Assembly (NCBI RefSeq): GCF_009764645.1
Contig: NZ_RWIM01000005.1
Location: 62,001-126,000 of the forward strand
Length of the DNA stretch: 64,000 nucleotides
Direction: 5' to 3'
Source: Pseudomonas sp. PB106
GTDB lineage: Bacteria; Pseudomonadota; Gammaproteobacteria; Pseudomonadales; Pseudomonadaceae
The notes below the pieces were generated by a model that was given only the letters and a program-made list of their open reading frames with translations, was not told the origin of the DNA and did no database searches. Below, piece after piece: positions 16,216-25,411 of the stretch (position 1 is the first letter of the stretch; each line of letters begins with the position of its first letter). A program made the translations under genes and the position numbers.

Positions 16216-17289
16216 TCAACTCGTTGGGTTGCGCAGTCGCTCGATGATTCTGCGGGCACGATTGGCACCGACGTCGACGTGAATATCAATCATCGGGCGC
16301 GTACCGAACCGGCACATGTTCTGGTACTGCGCTTCGATCACCACTTTGTCTTCGTCGAACGTCAATCGCGTCTGGTGTAGAACTTTGGCTGTGACGGCTT
16401 CGGGATCATGCTCAGGGTTGGTGGCCATGGTCCAGAAATAGTGGCTTGAGGTGTCTGTTTCCGGCGTCACGCCGTGAAAACCACGCATGTGGAAACCGCC
16501 TCGATCCGGGTTGTTCAGATCGTCCGTGCCCGCGTCTATCGCGCCGGTCCAGATGCGCAGGTGATTGAAGTGAAATTCGATCTCCTGCCAGCGGTCGATG
16601 TTGCCTTTGAACGGGTAGGCGGCGGTGTAGGTCGGCGGCGGGACGGAATCGGGCATATGACGAACCACACGAACCATCGAGTCATCCCCGTCCACGCTCA
16701 TCTGCGCGTTCATGTGAATGCTGGCGTTGCCGCCAATGGTGTGCAGATGGACATAGCCCAGGTGACTGAGATCCATGAGATTGTCGTGGATGAGTTGATA
16801 AGGCGCGTCGTAGTGGTAGACATCACCGTCGAACAGGTATTTACCGCTGCTGTGCACGTCGTAGACCGGTGGCGCGAATGCCGGTTCTGGATGCTCGGTG
16901 CTGCCGAACCAGATCCAGATGATCTGATCCTGCTCCCGGACAGGGTAGGCAGGGACTTTGGCTTTGCTCGGGATCTTGTCCTGGCCCGGAATTTCGATGC
17001 ATTTACCGCCTTCATTGAATAGCAGACCGTGATACCCGCAGCGCAAACCGCGTTCCTCCACCGTGCCGCCGGACAGGGGCAGTGCTCGATGGCAGCAGCG
17101 ATCTTCCAGCGCGGCGACCTGATTATCTGCCGTGCGGAAAAGCACCACGGGTTTATTCAGTAACGTACGGCCAAGGGGCTGGTCTTTCAGTTCCCGGCTC
17201 AGGGCCGCGACATACCATTGATCGAGCGGGAAGCTCGGCACAGTGGCCGGGGCAATTTCATGGGCAAGGGGTTGGGCAGCAGTTGTCAT
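16216..17289 (-). CDS. VanA-like Rieske oxygenase, oxygenase subunit
   Basis: 357 residues, the size of vanillate O-demethylase oxygenase VanA. The N-terminal Rieske domain has RCCHRALPL (Cys-X-His) and RCGYHGLLF (Cys-X-X-His). The mononuclear iron site is DNLMDLSHLGYVH, with Asp, His and His in the family spacing. Such enzymes O- or N-demethylate, or hydroxylate, small aromatics with electrons from a VanB-type reductase, encoded just upstream on the same strand (36-base gap). A GGAG site precedes the ATG. The substrate could be a methoxylated aromatic related to the neighbouring cluster; true vanillate activity is not shown. Confidence 0.88.
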   Translation of the reverse strand: MTTAAQPLAHEIAPATVPSFPLDQWYVAALSRELKDQPLGRTLLNKPVVLFRTADNQVAALEDRCCHRALPLSGGTVEERGLRCGYHGLLFNEGGKCIEIPGQDKIPSKAKVPAYPVREQDQIIWIWFGSTEHPEPAFAPPVYDVHSSGKYLFDGDVYHYDAPYQLIHDNLMDLSHLGYVHLHTIGGNASIHMNAQMSVDGDDSMVRVVRHMPDSVPPPTYTAAYPFKGNIDRWQEIEFHFNHLRIWTGAIDAGTDDLNNPDRGGFHMRGFHGVTPETDTSSHYFWTMATNPEHDPEAVTAKVLHQTRLTFDEDKVVIEAQYQNMCRFGTRPMIDIHVDVGANRARRIIERLRNPTS

Positions 17290-17325
17290 GGTGTTCTCCG
17301 GCGAGCGGCCAAGGCTCGGTTCAGG

Positions 17326-18279
17326 TCAAAGGTCCAATACCAGGCGGGGCGATTTGGCACGTGAGCAGCACGGCGTGAAACGGTCGTTGGCAGCGTGTTC
17401 TGCAGCCGTCATGAACTGGTCACGGTGATCGCCAATGCCTTCGAGCAAGCCCGTGACACAGGTGCCGCAAACCCCTTGCTCGCACGATGATTCGATGGCA
17501 ATCCCGGCCTCATCGAGCACTTCGAAAACGGTGCGATCGGCAGGGATGTAAAAAATCTGCCCTGTGCTCGCCAGTTGAACTTCGAAGGGCGCATCAGCGC
17601 TTGCATCGACAGGTGCGGCGGTGAAGAACTCTCTGTGCACTCGATCTTCGGGCCAGCCAGCGGCCTGCGCGGTGTCGAGGATGAAATTCATGAAGCCGGC
17701 CGGGCCGCATACGTAAAGGTGAGTCGCGCTGTCTGGCGAGACGAGGAGGGCGGCCGCATCGAGTTTCTGTTCGGGCAATCCGCTGTCGTCATGCAAATGC
17801 ACGTGGTTGGCGAAGGGAGCTAGTCGCAGGTATTGGATAAACGCGGCACGCTCGCTGGATCGAAAGCTGTAATGCAACTCGAAATCCACGCCTTGATGAT
17901 GAAGTTCATGAGCCATTGCCAGCATCGGCGTAATGCCGATGCCGCCACCAAACAGCAGGTGACGGTTGGCTGAGTCCGCGAGTGGAAAGAGGTTGCGTGG
18001 TTCGCTGATGCTGAGTGTCTGTCCCTGACTGATGCTGTCGTGCATCGCGGTGGAACCGCCGCGGGAGGCGGGATCCTTCAACACACTGATCACGTAGCGA
18101 TGACGCTCTCGGGAATCATTGCACAGCGAGTATTGCCGGGTGAGGCCGCCGGCAATATGGATGTCGATGTGAGCACCGGCGTCGAACGGCGGTAACGGGC
18201 GACCGTCTGCTGCGCACAGCTCAAAACTGCAAATACCCTCGGCCTCGACGACTTTGCGGGTGACGTTGACTTGAAGCAT
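17326..18279 (-). CDS. VanB-like ferredoxin reductase subunit (PDR family)
   Basis: 317 residues in the phthalate-dioxygenase-reductase order: FMN domain with RQYSLCN, NAD-binding domain with LFGGGIGITPMLAM and YVCGPAGFM, and a C-terminal plant-type [2Fe-2S] domain with CEQGVCGTC and a last Cys in TPCCSR. It transfers NADH electrons to the Rieske oxygenase encoded next. The ATG at 18279 follows a strong GGAGGGAG site; an upstream frame extension to 18324 is less likely. It is divergent to the marR gene at 18571. Confidence 0.9.
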   Translation of the reverse strand: MLQVNVTRKVVEAEGICSFELCAADGRPLPPFDAGAHIDIHIAGGLTRQYSLCNDSRERHRYVISVLKDPASRGGSTAMHDSISQGQTLSISEPRNLFPLADSANRHLLFGGGIGITPMLAMAHELHHQGVDFELHYSFRSSERAAFIQYLRLAPFANHVHLHDDSGLPEQKLDAAALLVSPDSATHLYVCGPAGFMNFILDTAQAAGWPEDRVHREFFTAAPVDASADAPFEVQLASTGQIFYIPADRTVFEVLDEAGIAIESSCEQGVCGTCVTGLLEGIGDHRDQFMTAAEHAANDRFTPCCSRAKSPRLVLDL

Positions 18280-18478
18280 GACTTCTCCCTCCACATTGAA
18301 GTGGCTGCTGAAAACGTACGGCAAAAAAGGGGGTGAGCGAGTGACGAATCAGCCGGGCGAGAAGAAGCAGAGACTGTGGGAAATTATCGGCGCCACGGAG
18401 GGGCACGGTTGGCGAGTGTTCATAAGCAAGACCTGTAATTATTTTTTTGAGGTTGTGCTACGGCGTATCATGCGGCGG

Positions 18479-18540
18479 ATTGACCGCAATGCATGGCTGA
18501 GTGAATCCTCAGATAAATTGGTTGCGGTGTCAACAAAATT
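18479..18540. promoter_or_regulatory. Candidate MarR operators
   Basis: ATTGACCGCAAT (18479-18490) has ATTG/CAAT arms, and a wider imperfect inverted repeat centred on GTTGCGGTGTCAAC (18521-18534) is flanked by AATT on both sides. Both lie between the VanB-like gene and marR, where MarR-type repressors commonly bind TTG/CAA dyads. Inferred from position and symmetry. Confidence 0.35.
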
Positions 18541-18570
18541 GCAAGATCTTCGATCTATGGTGTTTTCTCG

Positions 18571-19041
18571 ATGGCTACCGATACACAACTGAACCTGTCG
18601 CGTTATGTACCTGGCCTGGTGACGTTCCTGGCGAACAAACTCGCCACCGGGGCTTCCCAGTGTTATCGCAAACACTTCGGAATTGGCGTGGTTGAATGGC
18701 GGATGCTGTCAATGCTGGCGGTTGAATCCGACATCACCGCCAATCGAATCTGTCAGGCCATCGGCCTCGACAAAAGCGCGGTCAGTCGTTCATTGCAAAC
18801 GCTGGAAGCAGCGGGGCGGATCACCAGTCAACTGGATCCCAAGGACGCGCGGCGATACACCGTGCGATTGACGGCCAGCGGCAAGGAACTGCATGACCGT
18901 GTGCTCAAAGTTGCACTGGAGCGAGAGTCGCGTCTGCTCACCGGATTGACCCCGGCCGAGGTCGACACGCTGGTTGACTTGCTGGGGCGACTGCATCAGC
19001 AGGTGCCGAATGTGAACAGTTATGACCCGAGTGACGAGTGA
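18571..19041 (+). CDS. MarR-family regulator
   Basis: 156 residues with the MarR winged-helix core: VEWRMLSMLAVESDITANRI, then the recognition helix near LDKSAVSRSLQTLEAAG and the wing DPKDARRYTVRLTASG. MarR proteins are usually repressors released by phenolic ligands. Divergence from the VanB/VanA-like pair makes that pair its probable target. A frameshifted fragment of the same gene lies at about 29585-29706 on the other strand. Confidence 0.9.
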   Translation: MATDTQLNLSRYVPGLVTFLANKLATGASQCYRKHFGIGVVEWRMLSMLAVESDITANRICQAIGLDKSAVSRSLQTLEAAGRITSQLDPKDARRYTVRLTASGKELHDRVLKVALERESRLLTGLTPAEVDTLVDLLGRLHQQVPNVNSYDPSDE

Positions 19042-19151
19042 ATCAGTGGAATATCAAGATATCGCTGATCAGTCTGGAAGCGAGCGACCGGTGTCTTTGT
19101 GAGTCCGGCTCAACAATGTCCAGAAGCCGTGTCCTGATTTTCAGTGCATAC

Positions 19152-19180
19152 AAAAACGCCGCTCAATGAGCGGCGTTTTT
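19152..19180. terminator. Bidirectional terminator
   Basis: AAAAACGCCGCTC and its inverted partner flank an AATG loop and end in a T run. It lies between the converging marR and carboxyspermidine dehydrogenase genes and can work on both strands. Confidence 0.85.
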
Positions 19181-19218
19181 TGTCGCGGGCGTTGACGCGT
19201 CGCTGGTTATTGCGAGCC

Positions 19219-20463
19219 TCAGGCTACGCTGTTCCAGGGACGATCTCCGTTTTCATCCTTGATGCGGGTTGGCAGGCCCATCACGTCCAGCGCCTTGAGG
19301 AACGGCTCAGCCGGCAGTTCCTCGACGTTGGCCATACGCTGCACATCCCACTCGCCGCGGGCGACCAGCAGGGCAGCGGCAACTGGCGGTACGCCAGCGG
19401 TATAGGAAATGCCCTGGCTGTCGGTTTCGGCAAAGGCTTCCTCGTGGTCGGCCACGTTGTAGATGAACACTTCGCGCGGCTGGCCATCCTTGGTGCCCTT
19501 GACCAGGTCACCGATGCAGGTCTTGCCGGTGTAGCCGGGCGCCAGCGAGCTCGGATCAGGCAGCACGGCCTTGACTACTTTCAGCGGCACGACTTCCAGG
19601 CCTTCAGCAGTCTTGACCGGTTGTTCGGACAACAGGCCGAGGTTCCTGAGGACCGTGAACACGTTGATGTAGTGCTCGCCGAAACTCATCCAGAAACGCA
19701 CGTTAGGCACGTCCAGATTCTTCGACAGCGAGTGCACTTCATCGTGACCGGTCAGGTACAGGTTCTGCGACCCAACGACCGGCAGGTCGTCAGTGCGTTT
19801 GACTTCGAACATGGTGTTGCTTGTCCACTGGCTGTTCTGCCAGCTCCACACCTGCCCGGTGAATTCACGGAAATTGATTTCCGGATCGAAATTGGTGGCG
19901 AAATATTTGCCATGGGAACCGGCATTGACATCGAGAATGTCGATCGAATCAATGCGGTCGAAATACTGTTGTTGCGCCAGTGCTGCATAGGCGTTCACCA
20001 CGCCCGGGTCGAAGCCCACGCCGAGGATGGCGGTGATGTTTTTCTCTTGGCACTCTGCGAGGTGCTTCCACTCATAGTTGCCATACCAAGGCGGGGTTTC
20101 GCAGACTTTGCCCGGTTCTTCGTGAATGGCCGTGTCGAGATAAGCGACGTCGGTATCGATGCAGGCTCGCAACACCGACATGTTGAGGAACGCGGAACCG
20201 ACGTTGATGACGATCTGGGATCCGGTTTCGCGGATCAATGCCTTGGTCGCCTCGACATCCAGAGCATTGAGCGAGAAGGCTTGGATGTCGGCGGGTTGTT
20301 TGAGGCTACCCTTGGCCTTGACGCTGTCGATGATGGCCTGGCATTTGGAGATGTTGCGCGACGCGATAGCGATACGACCGAGTTCATCGTTATGCTGCGC
20401 GCACTTGTGGGCCACCACCTTAGCGACACCTCCTGCACCAATGATAAGAACGTTCTTTTTCAC
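19219..20463 (-). CDS. Carboxynorspermidine/carboxyspermidine dehydrogenase
   Basis: 414 residues of the saccharopine-dehydrogenase-like family. VLIIGAGGVAKVVAHKCAQ is the NAD(P)-binding start, and DTAIHEEPGKVCETPPWYGNY together with GVGFDPGVVNAYAA match the carboxynorspermidine synthase branch. It reductively joins aspartate semialdehyde to putrescine or diaminopropane to give carboxyspermidine or carboxynorspermidine. The GTG start has a GGAG site ten bases away. It follows the decarboxylase gene by 28 bases; together they form the SpeD/SpeE-independent polyamine route. Confidence 0.9.
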   Translation of the reverse strand: MKKNVLIIGAGGVAKVVAHKCAQHNDELGRIAIASRNISKCQAIIDSVKAKGSLKQPADIQAFSLNALDVEATKALIRETGSQIVINVGSAFLNMSVLRACIDTDVAYLDTAIHEEPGKVCETPPWYGNYEWKHLAECQEKNITAILGVGFDPGVVNAYAALAQQQYFDRIDSIDILDVNAGSHGKYFATNFDPEINFREFTGQVWSWQNSQWTSNTMFEVKRTDDLPVVGSQNLYLTGHDEVHSLSKNLDVPNVRFWMSFGEHYINVFTVLRNLGLLSEQPVKTAEGLEVVPLKVVKAVLPDPSSLAPGYTGKTCIGDLVKGTKDGQPREVFIYNVADHEEAFAETDSQGISYTAGVPPVAAALLVARGEWDVQRMANVEELPAEPFLKALDVMGLPTRIKDENGDRPWNSVA

Positions 20464-20491
20464 TTTTTTTACTCTCCTTTATCTGTCCGTT

Positions 20492-21589
20492 TCAAGAAAG
20501 GCTGGACAGGTAGTCTTCGTAACCGAATTGGCGAACCACTTCGACAGTACCGTCGAGTTGTTTCACAACGATGGATGGCATTTTCAGGCCGTTGAACCAG
20601 TTCTTCTTGACCATGGTGTAGCCGGCGGTATCGATGAATGACAGGCGATCGCCGATGGCCAGTGGACGGTCAAACTGGTACTCGCCGAAGATGTCTCCGG
20701 CCAGGCACGATTTGCCGCACACCATGTAGGTATGTTCACCCTCGCTCGGCGCCAGCTTGGCGTTGAGGCGATAGATCAACAGGTCAAGCAAGTGGGCTTC
20801 GATGGAGCTGTCCACGACCGCCAGGTGCTTGCCGTTGTAGAGGGTGTCGAGCACGGTGACTTCCAGCGAGGCGCTGTTGGTGATCGCCGCTTCGCCAGGC
20901 TCCAGATAGACCTGCACGCCGTACTTTTGCGAGAACGCTTTGAGACGCGCGCAGAATGCATCCAGCGCATAGCCCTCACCCGTGAAATGAATGCCGCCGC
21001 CCAGGCTGACCCAGCTGACCTTGTGCAGCAATTCACCGAAGCGTTCTTCGATGGTGCAGAGCATTTTGTCGAACAGCTCAAAGTCGCCGTTCTCACAGTT
21101 ATTGTGGAACATGAAGCCGGAGATCTGACTGATAACGCCCTCGATTTTCACCGGGTCCCATTCGCCAAGACGGCTGAACGGACGCGCAGGGTCGGCGAGC
21201 AGATAATCGGAACTGCTGACTTGAGGGTTGACGCGCAGGCCTCGGACTTTACCTTCAGAACGCTCGGCAAAACGCTCCAGCTGGCTGATGGAGTTGAAGA
21301 TGATCTTGTCGCAATTGTCGAGCATCTCCTCGATCTCATCGTCAGCCCAGGCCACGCTGTAGGCGTGGGCTTCGCCTTCGAACTTCTGGCGACCGAGCTT
21401 GAGTTCGTACAGCGACGACGACGTGGTGCCGTCCATGTATTGCTGCATCAGGTCGAACACCGACCAGGTTGCGAAGCACTTGAGCGCCAGCAGGGCCTTG
21501 GCCCCGGATTGTTCGCGCACATAGGCAATCTTCTGCATGTTGGTCAGCAGTTTCTGTTTGTCGATGAGGTAGTACGGTGTCTTGATCAT
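20492..21589 (-). CDS. nspC: Carboxynorspermidine/carboxyspermidine decarboxylase
   Basis: 365 residues of the alanine-racemase-fold (type III) PLP decarboxylases. The PLP lysine is in AKALLALKCFATWSVF, HNNCENGDF and VSLGGGIHFTG are typical of NspC, and the dimer-completing cysteine region appears as MVCGKSCLAGD. It removes CO2 from carboxy(nor)spermidine to yield (nor)spermidine. The ATG at 21589 has a GGAGG site; the upstream frame extension to 21802 is not family-like. It is first in a two-gene operon with the dehydrogenase. Confidence 0.9.
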   Translation of the reverse strand: MIKTPYYLIDKQKLLTNMQKIAYVREQSGAKALLALKCFATWSVFDLMQQYMDGTTSSSLYELKLGRQKFEGEAHAYSVAWADDEIEEMLDNCDKIIFNSISQLERFAERSEGKVRGLRVNPQVSSSDYLLADPARPFSRLGEWDPVKIEGVISQISGFMFHNNCENGDFELFDKMLCTIEERFGELLHKVSWVSLGGGIHFTGEGYALDAFCARLKAFSQKYGVQVYLEPGEAAITNSASLEVTVLDTLYNGKHLAVVDSSIEAHLLDLLIYRLNAKLAPSEGEHTYMVCGKSCLAGDIFGEYQFDRPLAIGDRLSFIDTAGYTMVKKNWFNGLKMPSIVVKQLDGTVEVVRQFGYEDYLSSLS

Positions 21590-21910
21590 TTCGAGGCCTC
21601 CGGCAAGGCCAGCCAAAAAAAGGATGCGCATTGTGCCCGGACTGACTGCATATCGAAAGAGCAGAGCGTGAAGCTCACTGAACGGATGCCCCAAGATGGT
21701 TGAGCGCTCGGGACGCCTGAGCCGTGACGACAAGCTAGCCATAACGGGCGCAGTACATCCGGCGTTGGTCCGGCGTTGCATACAGCCGTCAGTCCCATTC
21801 AATTGCCCGGATGGCTGTTGGGCACGGTTTCGTTGACGTCGATGGGTAGTAGCGGCGGCGGGTTGGGGTTGGTTTCAGGCATGAGTCGCCAGGCAATCAC
21901 AAGATAAAGC

Positions 21911-23233
21911 CTATCGAGCTGAATTCTTTGGCGTGGTGGCAGGTTCCGCACTCTCGAGAAAGCCCCGCGCCAATTGCTGATACAACTCAGGGCCCATTCT
22001 TGAACTGATGGCCTTGGCAATCAAAGCTACAGCCATGAGACTGATCACCATACTGTGGCTATCAATCATCTCCATCACAATGATTGCGGAGGTGATTGGT
22101 GACTGAGTAACGGCAGCCAGAAAACCAACCATGCAGAGTGCAATAGTGGGTTGCGCGGCCAAGTGAAATAGCTCTGCGGTATTGGCGCCGACTGCGGCCC
22201 CTACAGCAAGCGAGGGGGCGAAAATACCGCCTGGAATACCAGAGAAATAGGTCACTACGGTCGCCAGGAAGCGAGTAATGGGCGCGTGCCATGGCACGAC
22301 TACATCGGATGCGATGACCTGTGAGGTAATGCCGTACCCACTACCAAACGACATTCCGCCACTCAGCCAACCCAATAGAGCGACGACCAATCCACAGATG
22401 CCGGCAAACCACACGGGGTGCAGTCGCCGCCATTGCCAGATGATGAGGTGCGGATGCCGCTGCGGCCATAACAACATTCGGCTAAACAAACCACCCAACA
22501 GCCCACATCCAATTCCAATGACTAACGCCGGGAGAACGATGTCGAGGTTGATGTCCTGAATACCGAAATGGCCGAAATAGTTGTAGTTTCCCTGCAAGGC
22601 AATGGCAACCATCCCGGAGAGAATGATGGTGCTTAGCAGAACGCCACTGGTACGGGTCTCCAGCTTGCGTCCCAATTCTTCTACCGCGAAAGCGATGCCG
22701 GCCAAGGGCGTATTGAATGCAGCCGCAATCCCCGCTGCACCTCCCGCCAGAATAAGGTCCTCGCTGCGTACAATTCGCGCATTGGGCAGAAAGCGGTGAA
22801 AGAAATGCATGATGGATGCCGCAACCTGAACTGAAGGGCCTTCACGCCCTGCAGAAAAGCCGCCGGTCAGCGCCAGAGTTCCGAGGCCTATCTTGGCGAA
22901 AGCAATGCGCAATGAAACCAGTCTTCCAATGGGCTTACCTTGACGCGCAAGTCGTGTTGCTGCAATTACCTGAGGAATCCCGCTGCCTTGGGCTCCCACG
23001 AAAAAGCGCGTTGTCAGCCAGACTACGAGCATGCCGATCAGTGGAGTGTAAACAAGAGGAAGCCAGGCGCGCTCTGCGGTCTGTTGAGCAAACTGCGCCA
23101 GGGCCATGTCCGCCAGCCTTGCAAAAGCCACCACCAGCAAGCCGGCAATGGTTGCCGCGATCCACAACGTAACCCTGGTGCGCCAGCGCATGGACGCGAA
23201 CCCTCGGCGTAACAGCATTAACGGTTTGATCAC
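21911..23233 (-). CDS. ClC-family chloride/proton antiporter
   Basis: 440 residues with the ClC signatures in order: GSGIP (about 83-87), GREGPS with gating glutamate E131, and GGIFAPSLAVGA. A glutamate pair at about 185-186 (AVEELGRK) matches the internal proton glutamate of E. coli ClcA, which favours a 2Cl-/H+ exchanger over a pure channel. Around ten or more hydrophobic helices. A GTG start at 23233 has GGGAG nine bases upstream. It is divergent to the KaiC-like gene; ClC exchangers support acid resistance and membrane potential balance. Confidence 0.9.
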   Translation of the reverse strand: MIKPLMLLRRGFASMRWRTRVTLWIAATIAGLLVVAFARLADMALAQFAQQTAERAWLPLVYTPLIGMLVVWLTTRFFVGAQGSGIPQVIAATRLARQGKPIGRLVSLRIAFAKIGLGTLALTGGFSAGREGPSVQVAASIMHFFHRFLPNARIVRSEDLILAGGAAGIAAAFNTPLAGIAFAVEELGRKLETRTSGVLLSTIILSGMVAIALQGNYNYFGHFGIQDINLDIVLPALVIGIGCGLLGGLFSRMLLWPQRHPHLIIWQWRRLHPVWFAGICGLVVALLGWLSGGMSFGSGYGITSQVIASDVVVPWHAPITRFLATVVTYFSGIPGGIFAPSLAVGAAVGANTAELFHLAAQPTIALCMVGFLAAVTQSPITSAIIVMEMIDSHSMVISLMAVALIAKAISSRMGPELYQQLARGFLESAEPATTPKNSAR

Positions 23234-23446
23234 CCGAGGCGCTCCCTTGAAGTCGCGATATTGACCGCAAGACTAACCAAATAAGCAGCTCGTTCCAAAC
23301 AGCTTCGGCAATGCCGCACGACCGGCTGTTTTTGCGCTCATGGGTATTCAGCAATCCCTTACGGCTCCAATGGCTCTAGAACGAAAATGGCGTTAGCATT
23401 CCACCCACTCGGCTTAAACAGCCTGTTTTCAGATCAGGGTCGCATC

Positions 23447-24886
23447 GTGGAAAAGCTAAAACGCCTTCAAAGCGGAATAGAAGGGCTCGACGCTCTGCTC
23501 AAGGGCGGGCTGGTAGCAGGCGCTTCATACATAATCCAAGGGCGTCCAGGGTCTGGGAAAACGATCCTCGCCAACCAGCTTGGATTCCATCATGCGAACA
23601 ATGGAGGCCGGGTTCTGGTCGCCACGCTGCTGGCCGAATCACATGACCGTCTCTTTCAGTTCCTTTCTACTTTGAGCTTTTTTGACGCATCCAAGGTCGG
23701 CGCCGAAATTCAGTTTGTCAGTGCATTTGATACTTTGGAAAACGAAGGCTTGGATGAAGTAGTAAAGCTGCTCCGGCGCGAAATAAGCCGCCAGAAAGCC
23801 ACGGTCATGGTGGTGGACGGCCTTCTCAATGCACGCTCAAAAGCTGATTCGCACATCGACACAAAAAAATTCATCTCCGAGCTGCAGGGACACGCTGCTT
23901 TTGCTGGTTGCACAGTGCTGTTTCTGACCAGCTCCCGCTTAGATGACGGCAGCCCAGAGCACACCATGGTCGATGGCGTGATTGAGATGGGCGAGGAGCT
24001 GTTTGGCACTCGGTCCGTGCGTCGTATCCAACTGCGTAAAACTCGTGGCAGCTCAGCAATGACCGGTCTTCACGAGTGTGAAATCACCGACAATGGCTTG
24101 ATCGTTTACCCGCGACTCGAAAGTCTCTACAGCCACCCATCCTCTCCTGATAACGCCGATATGACGCGTATCGCCAGTGGCATTCAATCACTGGACGACA
24201 TACTGGGCGGAGGCCTGCACAGTTCCAGTGTGTCCTTGGTAATAGGCCCCTCCGGGATTGGTAAAACAACACTCGGTCTTAAATTTCTGTCCGAGTCGAC
24301 TGTGGAAGCTCCAGGCCTGCATTTTGGTTTCTACGAAAGCCCACAACGATTGCGACTCAAAGGCCAATCACTGGGTATCGATATCAAAGGTATGGAAGAA
24401 AGCGGGGCGCTGAATATTGCCTGGCAGCCTACAACTGAAGGCCTGTTGGATGGGCTGGGGGCACGACTCCTGAGTCTCGTTGAGGAGAAGGGCATCAAGC
24501 GCGTGTTCATTGATAGCTTGAGCGGTATGACGCGAGTCTCGACAAATCCGGCGCGGATTAATGACTTCTTCAGTGCTCTGATGAACGAACTGCGATCCAG
24601 AGGGGTTACGGTATTTGCTTCTTGGGAAATGCGCGATCTATTTGGCTCCGAGGTCAGCGCACCGAACTCTGACCTGTCCAGTATCGTCGACAACCTCATG
24701 CTCATGCGGTTCTCCGAGTATCAGTCTGAACTAAGCAGGACACTTTCCATTCTTAAGGTACGAGACAGCTCTTACGACCCTTCGCGCTTCGAGGTCGTCA
24801 TTCGTGATCAACACGTTTTCCTGAAAAAGGCTTCAAGATATGAACCATCAGTCCCCACTGAGTCATCGCCCGGTTCAACATCTTAA
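23447..24886 (+). CDS. Double-domain KaiC-like ATPase
   Basis: 479 residues from a GTG preceded by AGGG; an in-frame ATG at 23387 would add 20 residues without a site. Two RecA-like KaiC domains: Walker A GRPGSGKT (32-39) and GPSGIGKT (about 267-274), with VMVVDGLL and VFIDSLSG as Walker B. The paired catalytic acids of cyanobacterial KaiC appear reduced to one per domain (LLAES and FYES). By alignment from memory, the KaiC phospho-sites S431/T432 match S411/S412 in NSDLSSIVDN, so acceptors are kept. No kaiA or kaiB is nearby. A receiver-domain gene follows after 23 bases and is the likely partner; a clock role is not implied. Confidence 0.88.
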   Translation: MEKLKRLQSGIEGLDALLKGGLVAGASYIIQGRPGSGKTILANQLGFHHANNGGRVLVATLLAESHDRLFQFLSTLSFFDASKVGAEIQFVSAFDTLENEGLDEVVKLLRREISRQKATVMVVDGLLNARSKADSHIDTKKFISELQGHAAFAGCTVLFLTSSRLDDGSPEHTMVDGVIEMGEELFGTRSVRRIQLRKTRGSSAMTGLHECEITDNGLIVYPRLESLYSHPSSPDNADMTRIASGIQSLDDILGGGLHSSSVSLVIGPSGIGKTTLGLKFLSESTVEAPGLHFGFYESPQRLRLKGQSLGIDIKGMEESGALNIAWQPTTEGLLDGLGARLLSLVEEKGIKRVFIDSLSGMTRVSTNPARINDFFSALMNELRSRGVTVFASWEMRDLFGSEVSAPNSDLSSIVDNLMLMRFSEYQSELSRTLSILKVRDSSYDPSRFEVVIRDQHVFLKKASRYEPSVPTESSPGSTS

Positions 24887-24909
24887 GCCTTTGTGCGGGT
24901 TGAATTAAC

Positions 24910-25269
24910 ATGACCACCATTCTGGTCGTCGACGACGAGTATTTGATCGCTGACATTCTCAGCTTCGCGCTGGAGGATGAGGGGTTCATGGTGGTAACGG
25001 CCAGCAATGGGCGAAAAGGGCTTGAGGTGCTCGATAGAGAACGGCCTGCCTTGATCATTACCGACTTTATGATGCCGGTGATGGACGGGCTGGAATTCGC
25101 CACAGCCGTTCGAGCTCTTCCTTCCGCTAATCAATTGCCGATCATATTGATGAGCGGTGCTCAAGCACACATCGGTATGGAGAGATCGGATCTGTTTGAT
25201 GCGGTGTTGGCAAAGCCATTTGACATCGACTTGATCATTGCCCAAGTAAAAAAGCTCTTGCCCTATTAG
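24910..25269 (+). CDS. Single-domain response regulator
   Basis: 119 residues, only a receiver domain: acidic D8/D9 in VVDDEYL, phospho-acceptor D52 in LIITDFMMPVMDG, the conserved Ser in LMSG, and K102 in LAKPF. There is no output domain, so it acts by protein contact or as a phosphate shuttle. It follows the KaiC-like gene closely and no histidine kinase is present, which suggests it signals with that ATPase (inference). Confidence 0.9.
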   Translation: MTTILVVDDEYLIADILSFALEDEGFMVVTASNGRKGLEVLDRERPALIITDFMMPVMDGLEFATAVRALPSANQLPIILMSGAQAHIGMERSDLFDAVLAKPFDIDLIIAQVKKLLPY

Positions 25270-25411
25270 GCGAGATTGCTGCCAAACAAGTTAGGGCAGG
25301 GGGCTGCCTTGGAAATTGGCAATACCTTAACCGCGCACACTTATAACTCAATTAAATAGACGTTTAGTCGAGTTAACATCAATTTCGCTGCATTTCGACG
25401 AAGAAGAGGCC

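Noticed and set aside
16216..17289. True vanillate demethylase VanA
   Set aside because: The family is right, but nothing shows vanillate as substrate and no other vanillate genes are present.
23447..25269. A complete circadian-type kai system
   Set aside because: Only a KaiC-like protein is present; no kaiA or kaiB frame lies nearby and the catalytic glutamate pairs are reduced.
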